From Rhizobiaceae bacterium (GTDB lineage Bacteria > Pseudomonadota > Alphaproteobacteria > Rhizobiales > Rhizobiaceae), in the NCBI GenBank assembly GCA_023953835.1, contig JAMLJB010000001.1, positions 1,488,001 through 1,552,000 on the forward strand: a stretch of DNA of 64,000 bases, written 5' to 3'. Position 1 is the first letter of the stretch, and each line of letters opens with the position of its first letter. Made by a program: the position numbers and the translations under genes. Shown here one piece after another: positions 28,389-37,089 of the stretch. The notes under the pieces were generated by a model, which did not search any database, was not told the DNA's origin, and saw only the letters and a program-made list of their open reading frames with translations.

Positions 28389-29986
28389 GCGAAAAGACCA
28401 TGCAGGAACCAGCGCCGTTGCCCTTCCTCGCGTTCGAACAATCCTTCGCGGAACAGCCAGAAACGCCGCCCGTGCGAATCCTCGACGCGATAATAATCGC
28501 GGGTCGGACGCGTCCCTTCTCCGTGCCACCATTCGGCGGATATACGTTCGGGACCCTCGGCGCGCGCCACCTCATGCAGCACACGCCGCCAGCGAAAGCG
28601 GACCGGCGCGCCATCCGGCACTTCCGCCATGGCTTCAATGTTCTGCGGCGGTTCAAACAGGGTCAAGGGGCGGGAGGGCGGTGCGGCTTTTTCCGGCTCG
28701 GGCCAGCTTGCAGACACAGCAGGCGCGCCAACAGGCACAAACCCGCCGGCCAGCGCAGGGTCATGGCTGTCGCGCGCGAGCGGGCGCAGGACCTTGTCCG
28801 CTCCCTGCCTTGCAACCAGCCGATCGACCAGAATGGCGACGGCGTTCTCGTCTTCCTGCTGTCCGTCGAGGCTTTTTTGCGGCTGCCGGAAAGCCTCCGT
28901 ACGCAGCACAGACAGGCGCACGAGATCGAAGCCGAACCCCGGGTCGAGCGGGTCGGCCAGCGTCTCGATCCTCAACTTCACGAGGCGGACAATGGAGTCC
29001 GGGTCGCGGGCGCCCTGCGCCGTTTCCACACGCAACCGACGCACGATCCCGTCCGACCGGAAGAAACCCGCCTCGAAGAGGCGTCCGCCCAGGCCGCGCC
29101 GCTCAAGCATTGCGCAGGTTTCGCGCGCCAGCCCGGACAATACCGACAGCAGGCTGTCGATTTCGCCCAGCGGTTCGGCAAACTGGCGTTCGGCAATGCA
29201 GTCCGGCGGCGCACGCAGCGGCGTAACGCGAACATCCTCCTCTCCGACAATGCGGAGCAGCCTGTCCGTCATCGGCTTGCCGAACCGGGCGGCCAGCACC
29301 TTGAGCGGTCGTCCGGCGACGTCACCAATGGTTTTCAATCCGGCGCGGGAAAGCGAAATCGTCGTCTCGTTCCCCGCCTGGAGCGCGGCAACCGGCAAGT
29401 CCCGAACCGCCTGTCTTTCAGTGCCCGGCGGAACCAGAAGCGTGTTTCCGAACCGCGCCAGCGCACGCGCCGCATCCGGCGTACCCGCCAGGCACATCTT
29501 CACCTTGACGCCTGCGCGCGCAAACAGGCGCTGCGCGCGTTCACACAATCCCGCCTCGCCACCGAACAGATGCGCGCAGCCGGTGACGTCCAGCATCAAC
29601 CCGGCAGGCGCATCGAATGCGACAAGCGGCGTGAACATTTCGCAGGCGAGCGCAAGCCGTTTGACCAGCCGCATATCCGCTGACAGGTCGGCGGGACTGA
29701 CGCGCACCGCCGGTACACGAGCACGCGCATCCGCCAGCGTCATGCCCGCCACAAGGCCGATCCCGAGCGCACCCTCATTGACGGCCGTGATCTTGAGAGC
29801 GCCATGCTCCTTGTCCGTCAGCACCAGCGGCGTTTCATCCGGCGCGCCGCCTTCCGCCAGGCGCTGCCTGTCCGTGGACAGGAAAGGAAACCACAGAGCC
29901 AGATAGCGCCTCCGCTCGATCTCGCGATGGACCGGCATTGCCGGTTCCGGCGGCTCCGGTTCTTCTTTTTTCAAATTCTCCTGCAT
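28385..29986 (-). CDS. imuB: Y-family polymerase-like mutagenesis protein ImuB
   Basis: Catalytically inactive DinB-type protein that bridges DnaE2 and the beta clamp. The fold is recognisable (YLALWFPFLSTDRQRL, ALKITAVNEGALGIGLVAGM, LMLDVTGCAHLFGGE), but the acidic residues that hold metal in active Y-family enzymes are not in the first motif, as expected for ImuB. A clamp-binding-like segment RPLTLFEPPQNIE lies near residue 440. The start at 29986 (MQENLKKEEP) has GGAGTGG upstream but overlaps imuA by 152 bp; an ATG at 29938 would leave a 104-bp overlap. dnaE2 follows in an ATGA overlap. Confidence 0.92.
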   Translation of the reverse strand: MQENLKKEEPEPPEPAMPVHREIERRRYLALWFPFLSTDRQRLAEGGAPDETPLVLTDKEHGALKITAVNEGALGIGLVAGMTLADARARVPAVRVSPADLSADMRLVKRLALACEMFTPLVAFDAPAGLMLDVTGCAHLFGGEAGLCERAQRLFARAGVKVKMCLAGTPDAARALARFGNTLLVPPGTERQAVRDLPVAALQAGNETTISLSRAGLKTIGDVAGRPLKVLAARFGKPMTDRLLRIVGEEDVRVTPLRAPPDCIAERQFAEPLGEIDSLLSVLSGLARETCAMLERRGLGGRLFEAGFFRSDGIVRRLRVETAQGARDPDSIVRLVKLRIETLADPLDPGFGFDLVRLSVLRTEAFRQPQKSLDGQQEDENAVAILVDRLVARQGADKVLRPLARDSHDPALAGGFVPVGAPAVSASWPEPEKAAPPSRPLTLFEPPQNIEAMAEVPDGAPVRFRWRRVLHEVARAEGPERISAEWWHGEGTRPTRDYYRVEDSHGRRFWLFREGLFEREEGQRRWFLHGLFA

Positions 29987-30680
29987 CGGGATTCCACTCC
30001 AGCACAAAGGTTTTGGATTCCGCGCCGCGCCTGCTGCGCAAAAGCTCCGCTTCGAAAGCAGGCTGGCCGGGCGCATTGGCGGCGAGCGGCGCGGACGCCA
30101 GCGAACGCACACGCCAGCGCGTTTCGGCGGCGGAAGGAACGGGAGAGGCGGCGGAGCGGAGGAAGAACAACCTCACGCCGCTGGCGCGCGCGGCAAGCAT
30201 CAGGCGACGGCTGGCGGTCAGGTCGTAGAGCGACGTTTCGCCGTTCAGTTCAAGCATGGCTCCCGCCAGCGCCTTGCAGCGTGCAGCCTCCAGCCCCGCC
30301 TGAAGCAGGTCCCGCGCATGGCTTGCCTGCACGAGAATCAGCCTGTCCGGGTCGATGCCGTATTCCCGCAGTCCGGATGGATAAACGCCGCCCGTTTCCC
30401 CATCCAGAAATGCCTGCCTCACCCAAAGCAGCGGCCCTTGCCTCAGGCTGCGCAGCACGCCGAGACCGAACCCGATCAGCGCCGCATGATCTGCCGGCGC
30501 GGCATAGGCTTCATGCAAGGCAGGCTGGAAAAGCGCCCTGAACTCGTTTCCCTCCGATTCCGGCGTTGTGGGACTCGCAAAGACAGGACGCGCCATCGTG
30601 CTGGCGCGTTCAATGGAAGTCATGACGGAATCGGAGGCAAAAGAAGTCCGATCCCGCAGCCGCTGGATCGGATCGGGCAT
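29835..30680 (-). CDS. imuA: RecA-like mutagenesis protein ImuA
   Basis: First gene of the imuA-imuB-dnaE2 cassette. The 281-residue protein has the RecA/SulA-like ImuA core without intact Walker residues: HEAYAAPADHAALIGFGLGV, LDGETGGVYPSGLREYG, ILVQASHARDLLQAGLEAAR, LTASRRLMLAARASGVRLFF and ETRWRVRSLAS. The C-terminal 50 or so residues overlap the imuB reading frame. The ATG at 30680 lies 9 bp from the LexA box, and AGGAAC within the box also serves as a plausible ribosome site. Confidence 0.9.
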   Translation of the reverse strand: MPDPIQRLRDRTSFASDSVMTSIERASTMARPVFASPTTPESEGNEFRALFQPALHEAYAAPADHAALIGFGLGVLRSLRQGPLLWVRQAFLDGETGGVYPSGLREYGIDPDRLILVQASHARDLLQAGLEAARCKALAGAMLELNGETSLYDLTASRRLMLAARASGVRLFFLRSAASPVPSAAETRWRVRSLASAPLAANAPGQPAFEAELLRSRRGAESKTFVLEWNPDAGEFEKRRTGAAGTGNAGPSRDRAEALSGSVVSFPVHGQAAPGGRRRAG

Positions 30681-30689
30681 CGCATATTT

Positions 30690-30704
30690 GTTCCTGTTAT
30701 GTTC
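30690..30704. promoter_or_regulatory. SOS (LexA) box upstream of imuA
   Basis: GTTC-N7-GTTC is exactly met: GTTC at 30690-30693, CTGTTAT, then GTTC at 30701-30704. This is the alphaproteobacterial LexA operator. It sits 9 bp before the imuA start codon. A TTGACT -35-like hexamer lies upstream on the minus strand at 30737-30732, so a bound repressor would cover the -10/start region. Confidence 0.88.
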
Positions 30705-30752
30705 CTATTTCAAACGCTTCTTCAGCGTAAGAGTCAAGGGAGGAAAAAACAT

Positions 30753-30801
30753 CCGGCTTAAAGCCGGTCGCAAAGCAAATGGCCCGTCAATGACGGGCCA
30801 T
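30753..30801. other. Two adjacent perfect palindromes upstream of imuA
   Basis: CCGGCTT-A-AAGCCGG spans 30753-30767. ATGGCCCGTCA (30779-30789) pairs with TGACGGGCCAT (30791-30801) across one base. Neither has a clear T-run downstream on either strand. They mark the edge of the accessory stretch and could be a terminator pair, a protein site or the remains of a mobile-element end. Confidence 0.4.
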
Positions 30802-30888
30802 GGAAAAATGCGGTATTATGGAATAAACTCATTAAACACGATGTTTACATATAGCATTTGCTGTTATACGCACCGCTTATAAGGAACT

Positions 30889-31332
30889 TATCTGAATACA
30901 CTAGACCAAATAAGGTTGCGGGTTTGGTCGGCAGGCACGCGAAACTAACCGCCTTGCGGGAAAAGTACCGTGCTGAGATCAAAAACTGACGGTCGATATA
31001 GACCATCTGGACGCTGCAATTCGGTTGTTCAATTCGAACGTCGCCACTAAAAGAGTACGTAACCAAGCATCGGGTCGAGAAAGGTTCCGTGAAGCGGTTC
31101 CTGTTCAATACGATGTGCGAAGCTAAGGCTCAGTTACGTCTCGCCAGATCAAAGAAATCTGGGCGGCAGATCGCGGCCTTGTTGCTGCAACCTACGCCAT
31201 GATCCGAAAGCGTGTCGGAGCGTGCATAAAGTCTTGCGTAAACCAGAGCCTCGTTGAAGATGTCGGTTGGACAGAGGACCACGGCGCAAATAGGCGTATA
31301 AACTTTGGCAACTGAAAAGGGGCAACCGATAG
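30889..31332 (+). pseudogene. Degenerate gene for a coiled-coil plus winged-helix protein (four frameshifts)
   Basis: Joining frames gives a continuous protein of about 145 residues. The N-terminal part is coiled-coil-like (GRHAKLTALREKYRAEIK, then LTVDIDHLDAAIRLF). The C-terminal part is winged-helix-like (GSVKRFLFNTM, VTSRQIKEIWAADRGL, YAMIRKRVGACIKS, LVEDVGWTEDHGANRR, YKLWQLKRGNR). The joins fall near 30981-30988, 31078-31085, 31128-31132 and 31297-31302, and each needs one extra base. The first codon, TTA after AAGGAAC, may be a lost ATG. The layout resembles a family of small orphan DNA-binding proteins frequent in Rhizobiales accessory regions. I infer a decaying gene; sequencing error is the alternative. 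Confidence 0.7.
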
Positions 31333-31350
31333 GCCGCCCCAATCCATTTC

Positions 31351-31551
31351 TTAAGCCGCCATAGATATTGGGAAGTCGGCGGGAAGTTCCATCGCGGATG
31401 GAATTTCGGGAAACAAACGCCCCTTCATCACGTCTGCGATGCGGCCCTGATTGATCTGATAGTACGACGCGATAAGCGCGTAGTTGATGCCCAGATCGCG
31501 GGCCAGCTTTATTACCGGAACCATATCCGGCGTGACCTTACGGTCGTGCAT
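31351..31551 (-). CDS. Small helix-turn-helix-like hypothetical protein
   Basis: A 66-residue frame with a helix-turn-helix appearance: LARDLGINYALIASYYQINQGRIADVMKG, in which the turn and NQGRIADV recognition helix can be picked out near residues 17-45. The ATG at 31551 is preceded by GGAG nine bases upstream. Similar short proteins occur in rhizobial accessory and phage-derived DNA, where they may act as regulators. It converges on the pseudogene to its left. Confidence 0.6.
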   Translation of the reverse strand: MHDRKVTPDMVPVIKLARDLGINYALIASYYQINQGRIADVMKGRLFPEIPSAMELPADFPISMAA

Positions 31552-31970
31552 GTTCGCATACTCCAAAAAGACCCTTGAAGCGGGGGCCAGGAAATGCGAA
31601 TCTTTAGCTGCAGCGCTGTTAGATCGTCATTCCCAGCACTCCCGCCCAGCGGGTTGGGTTTGCCCACTGACACCACGGGGTCACATTGCATTTCGGTTTC
31701 CGACTGATCTGTTTTGTGGCCCTTTCTGTTATCGCCAGCCGGCCCGGTGCTCAATTGCTGCCGTTCGGCTTGCCGCTTTCAAATGATACCTCCAATCTAC
31801 GCTCGCGCAGGAATCGCCTCACGCAGCGGCAATCATCGTCTGGCGCGGGCGGTCGGTCAAGAGAAAAGATTCTTCGAACATTTTCTCATCCTCACGATTT
31901 TCTTTCTTTCTTGCGCTGATGAGAATATACTACCGCCGATTACGCGTCGATTTTAGATGGAGATTGGCAC
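31552..31970. other. Intergenic stretch in the accessory region
   Basis: About 420 bp with no recognised gene. Several short frames on both strands are open but resemble no family. The right-hand 100 bp is AT-richer and probably carries the promoter of the gene starting at 31971. On the minus strand a GGAGGT near 31790 precedes a TTG and only a short frame, possibly another broken gene. Confidence 0.45.
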
Positions 31971-32741
31971 ATGGATTCACGTCAAAGAAGCCCCAGCTAT
32001 CCAAGCACGCCGCTTGAACAAGCAATTGATATGGCTAGAGAATTACATCTTGTCGAGCGCACGAATCCAGTGGACCGGGAAGTCGCCGCTAAGGCTATGG
32101 GCTATAGTGGCATTTCCGGCCGCTCGGCAACTGTACTCTCAAATCTTATCCAGTTTGGGTTACTGGCCAAGACGGGGAAAAACGAGGTCCGTTTGACATC
32201 GAGAGCTGTTGAAATCCTTTACCCTGAAACACAAGCTTCCAGAGTGGCGGCGCTTAAAGATGCCGCCAGAGAACCGGAGCTTTTTCAACGTATTATGGAT
32301 CGCTTCACCGATGGCTTGCCATCCCAAGCGGCGCTTGAGGCGTTCCTTATCAGACAAGGGTTCACGCATACGGCTATTCCCGCCGCATCGCGGGCCTTTT
32401 TAGATACCTTTCTCTTTTTGGAGAATGCGATAGGAAGCGAAAGTTATTCACAGGCTGCTCCTGCGGTGCTTGAATCTCAGATAAATCAACAGCTTGAGAG
32501 GACCCCGCACATGAACGCTACCCCACTGCCTCCGCCCCGCGCGGATAGACTGCAGGGCAACCCGGATCAAGGACCGCAGCCATACGAAGTCAGCATCCGG
32601 CAAAAGATGCTATGGCTATCGGGAACAATTCGCGACCAGGCCGAGGCCGATGATGTAATTGCGGTAATCAACGGCCTCAAATCTATGCTTTCTGCACCGA
32701 AGCCCGAATCATCTGAGCCGCCCGCTCCCTTCGATGATTGA
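31971..32741 (+). CDS. Hypothetical protein with N-terminal winged-helix-like domain
   Basis: A 256-residue protein. Residues about 13-75 look like a winged helix (TPLEQAIDMARELHLVERTN, AKAMGYSGISGRSATVLSNL, GLLAKTGKNEVRLTSRAVEI). The middle part (SRVAALKDAAREPELFQRIM, DRFTDGLPSQAALEAFLIRQ) resembles orphan proteins on rhizobial plasmids and prophages. The C-terminal tail is Pro/Ser-rich and disordered. The ATG has GGAG eight bases upstream. Neighbours are broken genes, so this may be the survivor of a mobile segment. I cannot assign a function beyond possible DNA binding. Confidence 0.7.
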   Translation: MDSRQRSPSYPSTPLEQAIDMARELHLVERTNPVDREVAAKAMGYSGISGRSATVLSNLIQFGLLAKTGKNEVRLTSRAVEILYPETQASRVAALKDAAREPELFQRIMDRFTDGLPSQAALEAFLIRQGFTHTAIPAASRAFLDTFLFLENAIGSESYSQAAPAVLESQINQQLERTPHMNATPLPPPRADRLQGNPDQGPQPYEVSIRQKMLWLSGTIRDQAEADDVIAVINGLKSMLSAPKPESSEPPAPFDD

Positions 32742-32899
32742 GAGTTCTAAGCACGGCGCTGCCAGTAGCCGCAAAGCCTCCCGGATTTAAGTGCGGCGGC
32801 AACGGCCCTGACACCCATGGCATACTGGTTGCCACGCGATTTCGGCGGCGTAGGCGTCCAGATATTCACCTGCAACGTGGTGAAGGATGCCGATCTAAC

Positions 32900-33194
32900 G
32901 TGACTGCGTTCTACGAAGAACAGGCTAAGAACATACTGAAAGGCGAGCTAAAGCGCCGGGGTATGACCTATGCGCAGCTTGCAGATAAATTGAAGGAGCG
33001 GGGAGCGCACGAATCTGGCGAACAAGATGAGCCGAGGAAGCTTCACCGCCGCGTTCTTTATGATGTGTATGGACGCTATCGGGGTTCGGCAGGTGAGCCT
33101 AGAAACTCAAAAAGAATATGTGATGGAGGCAAACACGTCATCGTATTTGGTGAGTTTGCTCCATAGTACCGGAAAACTCACGGCGCTCCCGTGA
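32900..33194 (+). pseudogene. Frameshifted DUF6471-like gene
   Basis: The first half, read from GTG at 32900, gives FYEEQAKNILKGELKRRGMT and YAQLADKLKERGAHE. The second half continues in another frame from about 33012: NLANKMSRGSFTAAFFMMCM then DAIGVRQVSLE, ending at TGA 33192-33194. Together they match the layout of the DUF6471 helix-turn-helix family, so one frameshift near 33008-33015 splits the gene. The GTG overlaps the TGA of a short upstream frame (GTGA), which may be the end of another lost gene. Confidence 0.7.
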
Positions 33195-33214
33195 TCGCTG
33201 CCGGGGCCGGACTA

Positions 33215-33844
33215 TCAAGCGTCCTTTTCGGCCTGTTCATTAACCGGGCCGGGTTCAGGAGCCTCGCTTTTTGCGGGAGCCGCCTTCGGTCCGCCGGTCG
33301 ATATGCCGACCATTGCCGGGCGCAGAACGCGGTCGCCGATGGAATAGCCCGGCTGGACCACCTGCAACACGGTATTGGCCGGAACATCCGGGTTCGGCAC
33401 CTCGAACATCGCCTGATGAAAATTCGGGTCGAATTTCTCACCCTGCGGCTCGAGCTTCTTGACGCCGTGGCGCTCCAGCGCGGAAAGCATGGCGCGCTCG
33501 GTCAGGTCCACGCCTTCGAACAAGGCCTTGAAAGCGGCATCGCCCGCAGCGCGCGCTTCCGCCGGAATGGCATCGAGGCCGCGGCGCAGATTGTCGGAAA
33601 CCGTCAGCATGTCGCGCGCGAAATTGGCAATCGCATAAGAGCGCGCATCATGGACATCGCGCGCCGTACGCCGACGCAGGTTCTCCATTTCCGCCGCCAG
33701 ACGCAGCGCGCGGTCCTTCAAATCCTCATTCTCCTTCATCAGCCTTTCCAGCACTTCGAAATCGCCTTCGGCGCCGGGCGCCGCAGCCTCCTCCACGCGG
33801 GGTGCTTCTTCGGATACGGATTCGTCTTTGGGTTTATTGCTCAT
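33215..33844 (-). CDS. grpE: Nucleotide exchange factor GrpE
   Basis: Exchanges ADP for ATP on DnaK. The 209-residue protein has an acidic disordered N-terminus, the long dimerising helix ([20 protein letters not shown], then [18 protein letters not shown]), and the beta-wing head with the signature [20 protein letters not shown] followed by [20 protein letters not shown]. The ATG at 33844 is standard; the frame extends 21 codons upstream without a ribosome site. hrcA, the usual upstream neighbour, is not seen: instead a small divergent gene follows. Confidence 0.95.
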   Translation of the reverse strand: MSNKPKDESVSEEAPRVEEAAAPGAEGDFEVLERLMKENEDLKDRALRLAAEMENLRRRTARDVHDARSYAIANFARDMLTVSDNLRRGLDAIPAEARAAGDAAFKALFEGVDLTERAMLSALERHGVKKLEPQGEKFDPNFHQAMFEVPNPDVPANTVLQVVQPGYSIGDRVLRPAMVGISTGGPKAAPAKSEAPEPGPVNEQAEKDA

Positions 33845-34008
33845 CACATGACCTTGGAAAGGTTCCAAACTTGCGTCCGATATCGAGGTTCGGCACGCAA
33901 AAATCAAGTGCGCGCGAGATAGTCCGAAACGTTCAAGTTTTACGAAAGTTTTACCCTATCTTCAAAGGGCGGGTTCAGAAGAGGCGCCGGTCGGGGCATT
34001 ATGCGGCC

Positions 34009-34215
34009 ATGACTCCGCGCGGCGCAAAACCCATGCCCCCCAGCGATGTCCGCACCCGAAGCAAGGATGCGGAGATGATCCGACGCATGGTGTCCAGTCC
34101 GGCGACGCGCCGCTATGCCGCCTCGCTGCCCCAGTTCGAGGTTCCCGCCGACCTTCCGCCCGACATGGACGAGATGCTCAGACGGCTGGAGAAACTGGAA
34201 AACCGGCGGCGGTAA
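34009..34215 (+). CDS. Small conserved hypothetical protein
   Basis: A 68-residue frame with an ordered central part (MIRRMVSSPATRRYAASLPQ, FEVPADLPPDMDEMLRRLE), rich in Arg, Met and Pro. It looks like a short protein found in Rhizobiales near grpE or coaA; no function is known. The ATG at 34009 follows a GGGGC-containing stretch. A longer in-frame extension to 33802 covers the grpE start and is rejected. It converges with coaA, 6 bp apart. Confidence 0.6.
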   Translation: MTPRGAKPMPPSDVRTRSKDAEMIRRMVSSPATRRYAASLPQFEVPADLPPDMDEMLRRLEKLENRRR

Positions 34216-34221
34216 CACACT

Positions 34222-35181
34222 CTACAGCTTCCGCAGGGCGACTTCCTTCACCAGATGATCCGCTCCCTTGCGCAGGATAAGATCGGCGCGGGGCCGCGTC
34301 GGCAGAATGTTTTCGCGCAGGTTTTTCAGGTTGATGTTTTCCCAAAGCCCTTCCGCAATGGCGCGTGCGGCATCTTCCGACAATTGCGAATAGCGATGGA
34401 AAAATGACTGCGGATCGAGGAAGGCGGTTTCACGCAGGCGCATGAAGCGCTTGATGTACCATTCGTGGATCAGCTCTTCTTCCGCGTCGATATAAATCGA
34501 GAAGTCGAAGAAATCGGACAGGAAGGGCACAAATTTGCCGTCGGGGGCCAGCTTTCCCGGCTGCAGAACGTTGATGCCTTCAAATATCAGTATATCGGGC
34601 CGGTCGATCATGACGAATTCGCCGGGCAGCACATCGTAGATCAGATGCGAGTACACGGGCGCGGGAACGTCCGCATTGCCCGACTTGATCGCCGAAAGGA
34701 AGCGCAGCAACGCACCGACGTCATAGCTGTCCGGAAAGCCCTTGCGGTCCATCATGCTGCGCTCGCGCAGCACTTCGTTCGGCAGAAGGAAGCCGTCCGT
34801 CGTGACCAGATCGACCTTCGGGCTCGACGGCCAGCGGGCCAGCAATTCTTTCAGAACGCGCGCCGTGGTCGACTTGCCGACCGCCACCGATCCCGCCACC
34901 CCGATGATGAACGGCGTTTTCAGCGCGTCAGGTACATCGAGAAATTTGCGGCGCTGCTCGAACAGAAGCTGGCTCGCCTCCACATGCGCGGAAAGAAGCC
35001 GCGACATGGAAAGATAGATGCGCTTGACCTCTTCGAGATCGACCGGATCGTTCAACGACCGCAGCCGCTTGATCTCGTCCGCCGAAAGCGTCAGCGGCGT
35101 GTCGGCGCGGAACTGCGACCACTTCTCAGCAGAAAAGAAGCGATAGGGCGAGTATTTCTCGCCGGGTACAAGCTGATCCAT
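34222..35181 (-). CDS. coaA: Type I pantothenate kinase
   Basis: Phosphorylates pantothenate, the first committed step of coenzyme A synthesis. The 319-residue protein shows [16 protein letters not shown] near the N-terminus, the P-loop [45 protein letters not shown] and [12 protein letters not shown]. The ATG at 35181 has GGAGGGGAC upstream. It is the last gene of the histidine operon, 22 bp after hisE, an arrangement widespread in Rhizobiales. Confidence 0.96.
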   Translation of the reverse strand: MDQLVPGEKYSPYRFFSAEKWSQFRADTPLTLSADEIKRLRSLNDPVDLEEVKRIYLSMSRLLSAHVEASQLLFEQRRKFLDVPDALKTPFIIGVAGSVAVGKSTTARVLKELLARWPSSPKVDLVTTDGFLLPNEVLRERSMMDRKGFPDSYDVGALLRFLSAIKSGNADVPAPVYSHLIYDVLPGEFVMIDRPDILIFEGINVLQPGKLAPDGKFVPFLSDFFDFSIYIDAEEELIHEWYIKRFMRLRETAFLDPQSFFHRYSQLSEDAARAIAEGLWENINLKNLRENILPTRPRADLILRKGADHLVKEVALRKL

Positions 35182-35203
35182 GTCCCCTCCCCGACGCCGC
35201 AAT

Positions 35204-35524
35204 TTACCCGCCGCGCGACGCCTTTTCGGCGATGCCTGACTGGCCGGTGCGCCGTTCAAGCTCGCTCAGCACCTCCGACAGCGGCACGCCCGCCAACGCC
35301 AGTACCACCATCCAGTGATAGATGAGATCGGCGCTTTCCGACACGATGCCCTGCCGATCCTCCTTGACGGCGGCGATCACCGTTTCGACGGCCTCCTCGC
35401 CGAGCTTCTGCGCGGCCTTGTTCATCCCCTTTGCGAAAAGCTTCGCGGTCCACGAATCCGGATCGCCCGAACGGCCGCGTTCGGCGACGATCTTTTCGAG
35501 GTCCTGGAGCGAAAATGAACTCAT
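35204..35524 (-). CDS. hisE: Phosphoribosyl-ATP pyrophosphatase
   Basis: Second step of histidine synthesis, hydrolysing phosphoribosyl-ATP to phosphoribosyl-AMP. The 106-residue all-alpha MazG-like protein has [20 protein letters not shown] and [20 protein letters not shown], carrying the metal-binding acidic residues. It lies 9 bp downstream of hisF. Confidence 0.95.
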   Translation of the reverse strand: MSSFSLQDLEKIVAERGRSGDPDSWTAKLFAKGMNKAAQKLGEEAVETVIAAVKEDRQGIVSESADLIYHWMVVLALAGVPLSEVLSELERRTGQSGIAEKASRGG

Positions 35525-35533
35525 TTCAGCCGT

Positions 35534-36328
35534 TTAGGACGCGAACGCGCCTGAGTCCAGCCGCATCGGCAGTCCGGCCTTCGCCATGAATGCCTTGGCC
35601 TCGCCGATCGAATAGGTGCCGAAATGGAAAATCGACGCTGCAAGCACAGCCGTTGCATGCCCGTCGCGGATGCCTTCCACCATATGTTCGAGGGTGCCGA
35701 CGCCGCCGGACGCGATGACCGGGACGCGCACCGCATCGGCAATCGCGCGCGTCAGCGCAATGTCGTAGCCGGCCTTGGTTCCGTCACGATCCATCGATGT
35801 CAGCAATATCTCGCCTGCGCCCAGATCGACGACCTTGCGCGCGAACCCGACCGCTTCGATGCCGGTCGCCTGCCGCCCGCCATGCGTGAAAATTTCCCAG
35901 CGCTCGGTTTCCCCCGGCTGTGAGGTTTTCTTGGCGTCGATGGCGACGACGATGCACTGGTTGCCGAATTTGTCGGCGGCCTCGGCCACGAAATCCGGGT
36001 TTTTCACGGCAGCGGTGTTGATCGACACCTTGTCGGCGCCCGCCAGAAGCAGCTTGCGGATGTCGGAGACCTGCCTGACGCCGCCGCCTACCGTCAGCGG
36101 CATGAAGCATTGCTCCGCCGTGCGCGCGACCACGTCGAAGATCGTTTCGCGATTGTCGGACGACGCCGTTATGTCGAGGAAGCAAAGCTCGTCCGCGCCG
36201 GCGGCGTCATAGGCTTTCGCGGCTTCGACCGGATCGCCAGCATCTACCAGATCGACGAAATTGACCCCTTTCACGACCCTGCCGTCCTTGACGTCAAGGC
36301 AGGGGATGACGCGTGCCTTCAGGGTCAT
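35534..36328 (-). CDS. hisF: Imidazole glycerol phosphate synthase cyclase subunit
   Basis: Forms the imidazole ring using ammonia delivered by HisH. The 264-residue (beta-alpha)8 barrel has the catalytic aspartates in [17 protein letters not shown] and [15 protein letters not shown] and the phosphate-binding GGVG segments. Its ATG overlaps the hisA stop (ATGA). Confidence 0.97.
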   Translation of the reverse strand: MTLKARVIPCLDVKDGRVVKGVNFVDLVDAGDPVEAAKAYDAAGADELCFLDITASSDNRETIFDVVARTAEQCFMPLTVGGGVRQVSDIRKLLLAGADKVSINTAAVKNPDFVAEAADKFGNQCIVVAIDAKKTSQPGETERWEIFTHGGRQATGIEAVGFARKVVDLGAGEILLTSMDRDGTKAGYDIALTRAIADAVRVPVIASGGVGTLEHMVEGIRDGHATAVLAASIFHFGTYSIGEAKAFMAKAGLPMRLDSGAFAS

Positions 36329-37089
36329 CGCTTTTCCTCGAACATGGCCGGTTCGGCCTTCAGCGTGCCGCGCAGGATGCCAAGCGCTTCGACCGGATCG
36401 ATGCGTCCATCGTAGAGCGCGCGGCCTGAAATCGCGCCTTCGAGCTTGCGCGCGTCCGGCATGGTCATGCGCACGATATCGGCAATCGACGCCAGCCCGC
36501 CCGAGGCGATCACCGGAATGCCGACGGCGTCGGCAAGCGCAATGGTAGATTCCCAGTTGATGCCGGTCAGCACCCCGTCGCGGTCGATGTCGGTGTAAAT
36601 GATCGCGGCAACGCCCGCGCCCTCAAAGCGCTGCGCCAGCTCGACAACGCCGAGCGTGGACGCTTCCGCCCATCCTTCCACGGCGACCTTGCCGCCCCTT
36701 GCATCGATGCCGACCGCCACCTTGCCCGGAAACAGCTTGCAGGCCTGCTTCACGAGATCGGGATCGCGCACGGCGACGGTGCCGAGGATGACCCGCGCAA
36801 GACCCTTGGCCAGCCAGCTTTCGATATGCGCAAGCGTGCGCAGCCCGCCGCCGAGCTGAACCGGGTTGCGTGTCGCCCTGAGGATTGCCTCGACGGCTGC
36901 GCCGTTGACGCTTTCACCGGCAAATGCGCCGTTCAGGTCAACCACATGCAGCCATTCGAATCCCTGATCCTCAAAGGCTTTCGCCTGGGCGGCGGGATCG
37001 GCGTTGTAGACCGTTGCACGGTCCATGTCGCCGAGCTTGAGGCGCACGCACTGGCCGTCCTTAAGGTCGATTGCGGGGAAGAGAATCAT
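36325..37089 (-). CDS. hisA: ProFAR isomerase
   Basis: Isomerises ProFAR to PRFAR in histidine synthesis. The 254-residue barrel has the catalytic aspartates in [16 protein letters not shown] and [14 protein letters not shown]. The start at 37089 was chosen because its ATG overlaps the hisH stop as ATGA; the frame also offers a GTG three codons earlier. Confidence 0.96.
   Translation of the reverse strand: MILFPAIDLKDGQCVRLKLGDMDRATVYNADPAAQAKAFEDQGFEWLHVVDLNGAFAGESVNGAAVEAILRATRNPVQLGGGLRTLAHIESWLAKGLARVILGTVAVRDPDLVKQACKLFPGKVAVGIDARGGKVAVEGWAEASTLGVVELAQRFEGAGVAAIIYTDIDRDGVLTGINWESTIALADAVGIPVIASGGLASIADIVRMTMPDARKLEGAISGRALYDGRIDPVEALGILRGTLKAEPAMFEEKR

Noticed and set aside
30568..30882. 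104-residue plus-strand frame at the imuA start
   Set aside because: It is antisense to imuA and its promoter and runs through two palindromes; no ribosome site or motif.
31130..31342. 70-residue minus-strand frame
   Set aside because: It lies opposite the reconstructed winged-helix pseudogene, which explains its openness and protein-like look.
31512..31754. 80-residue minus-strand frame in the accessory pocket
   Set aside because: It overlaps the better-supported helix-turn-helix gene in another frame and has no recognisable motif.
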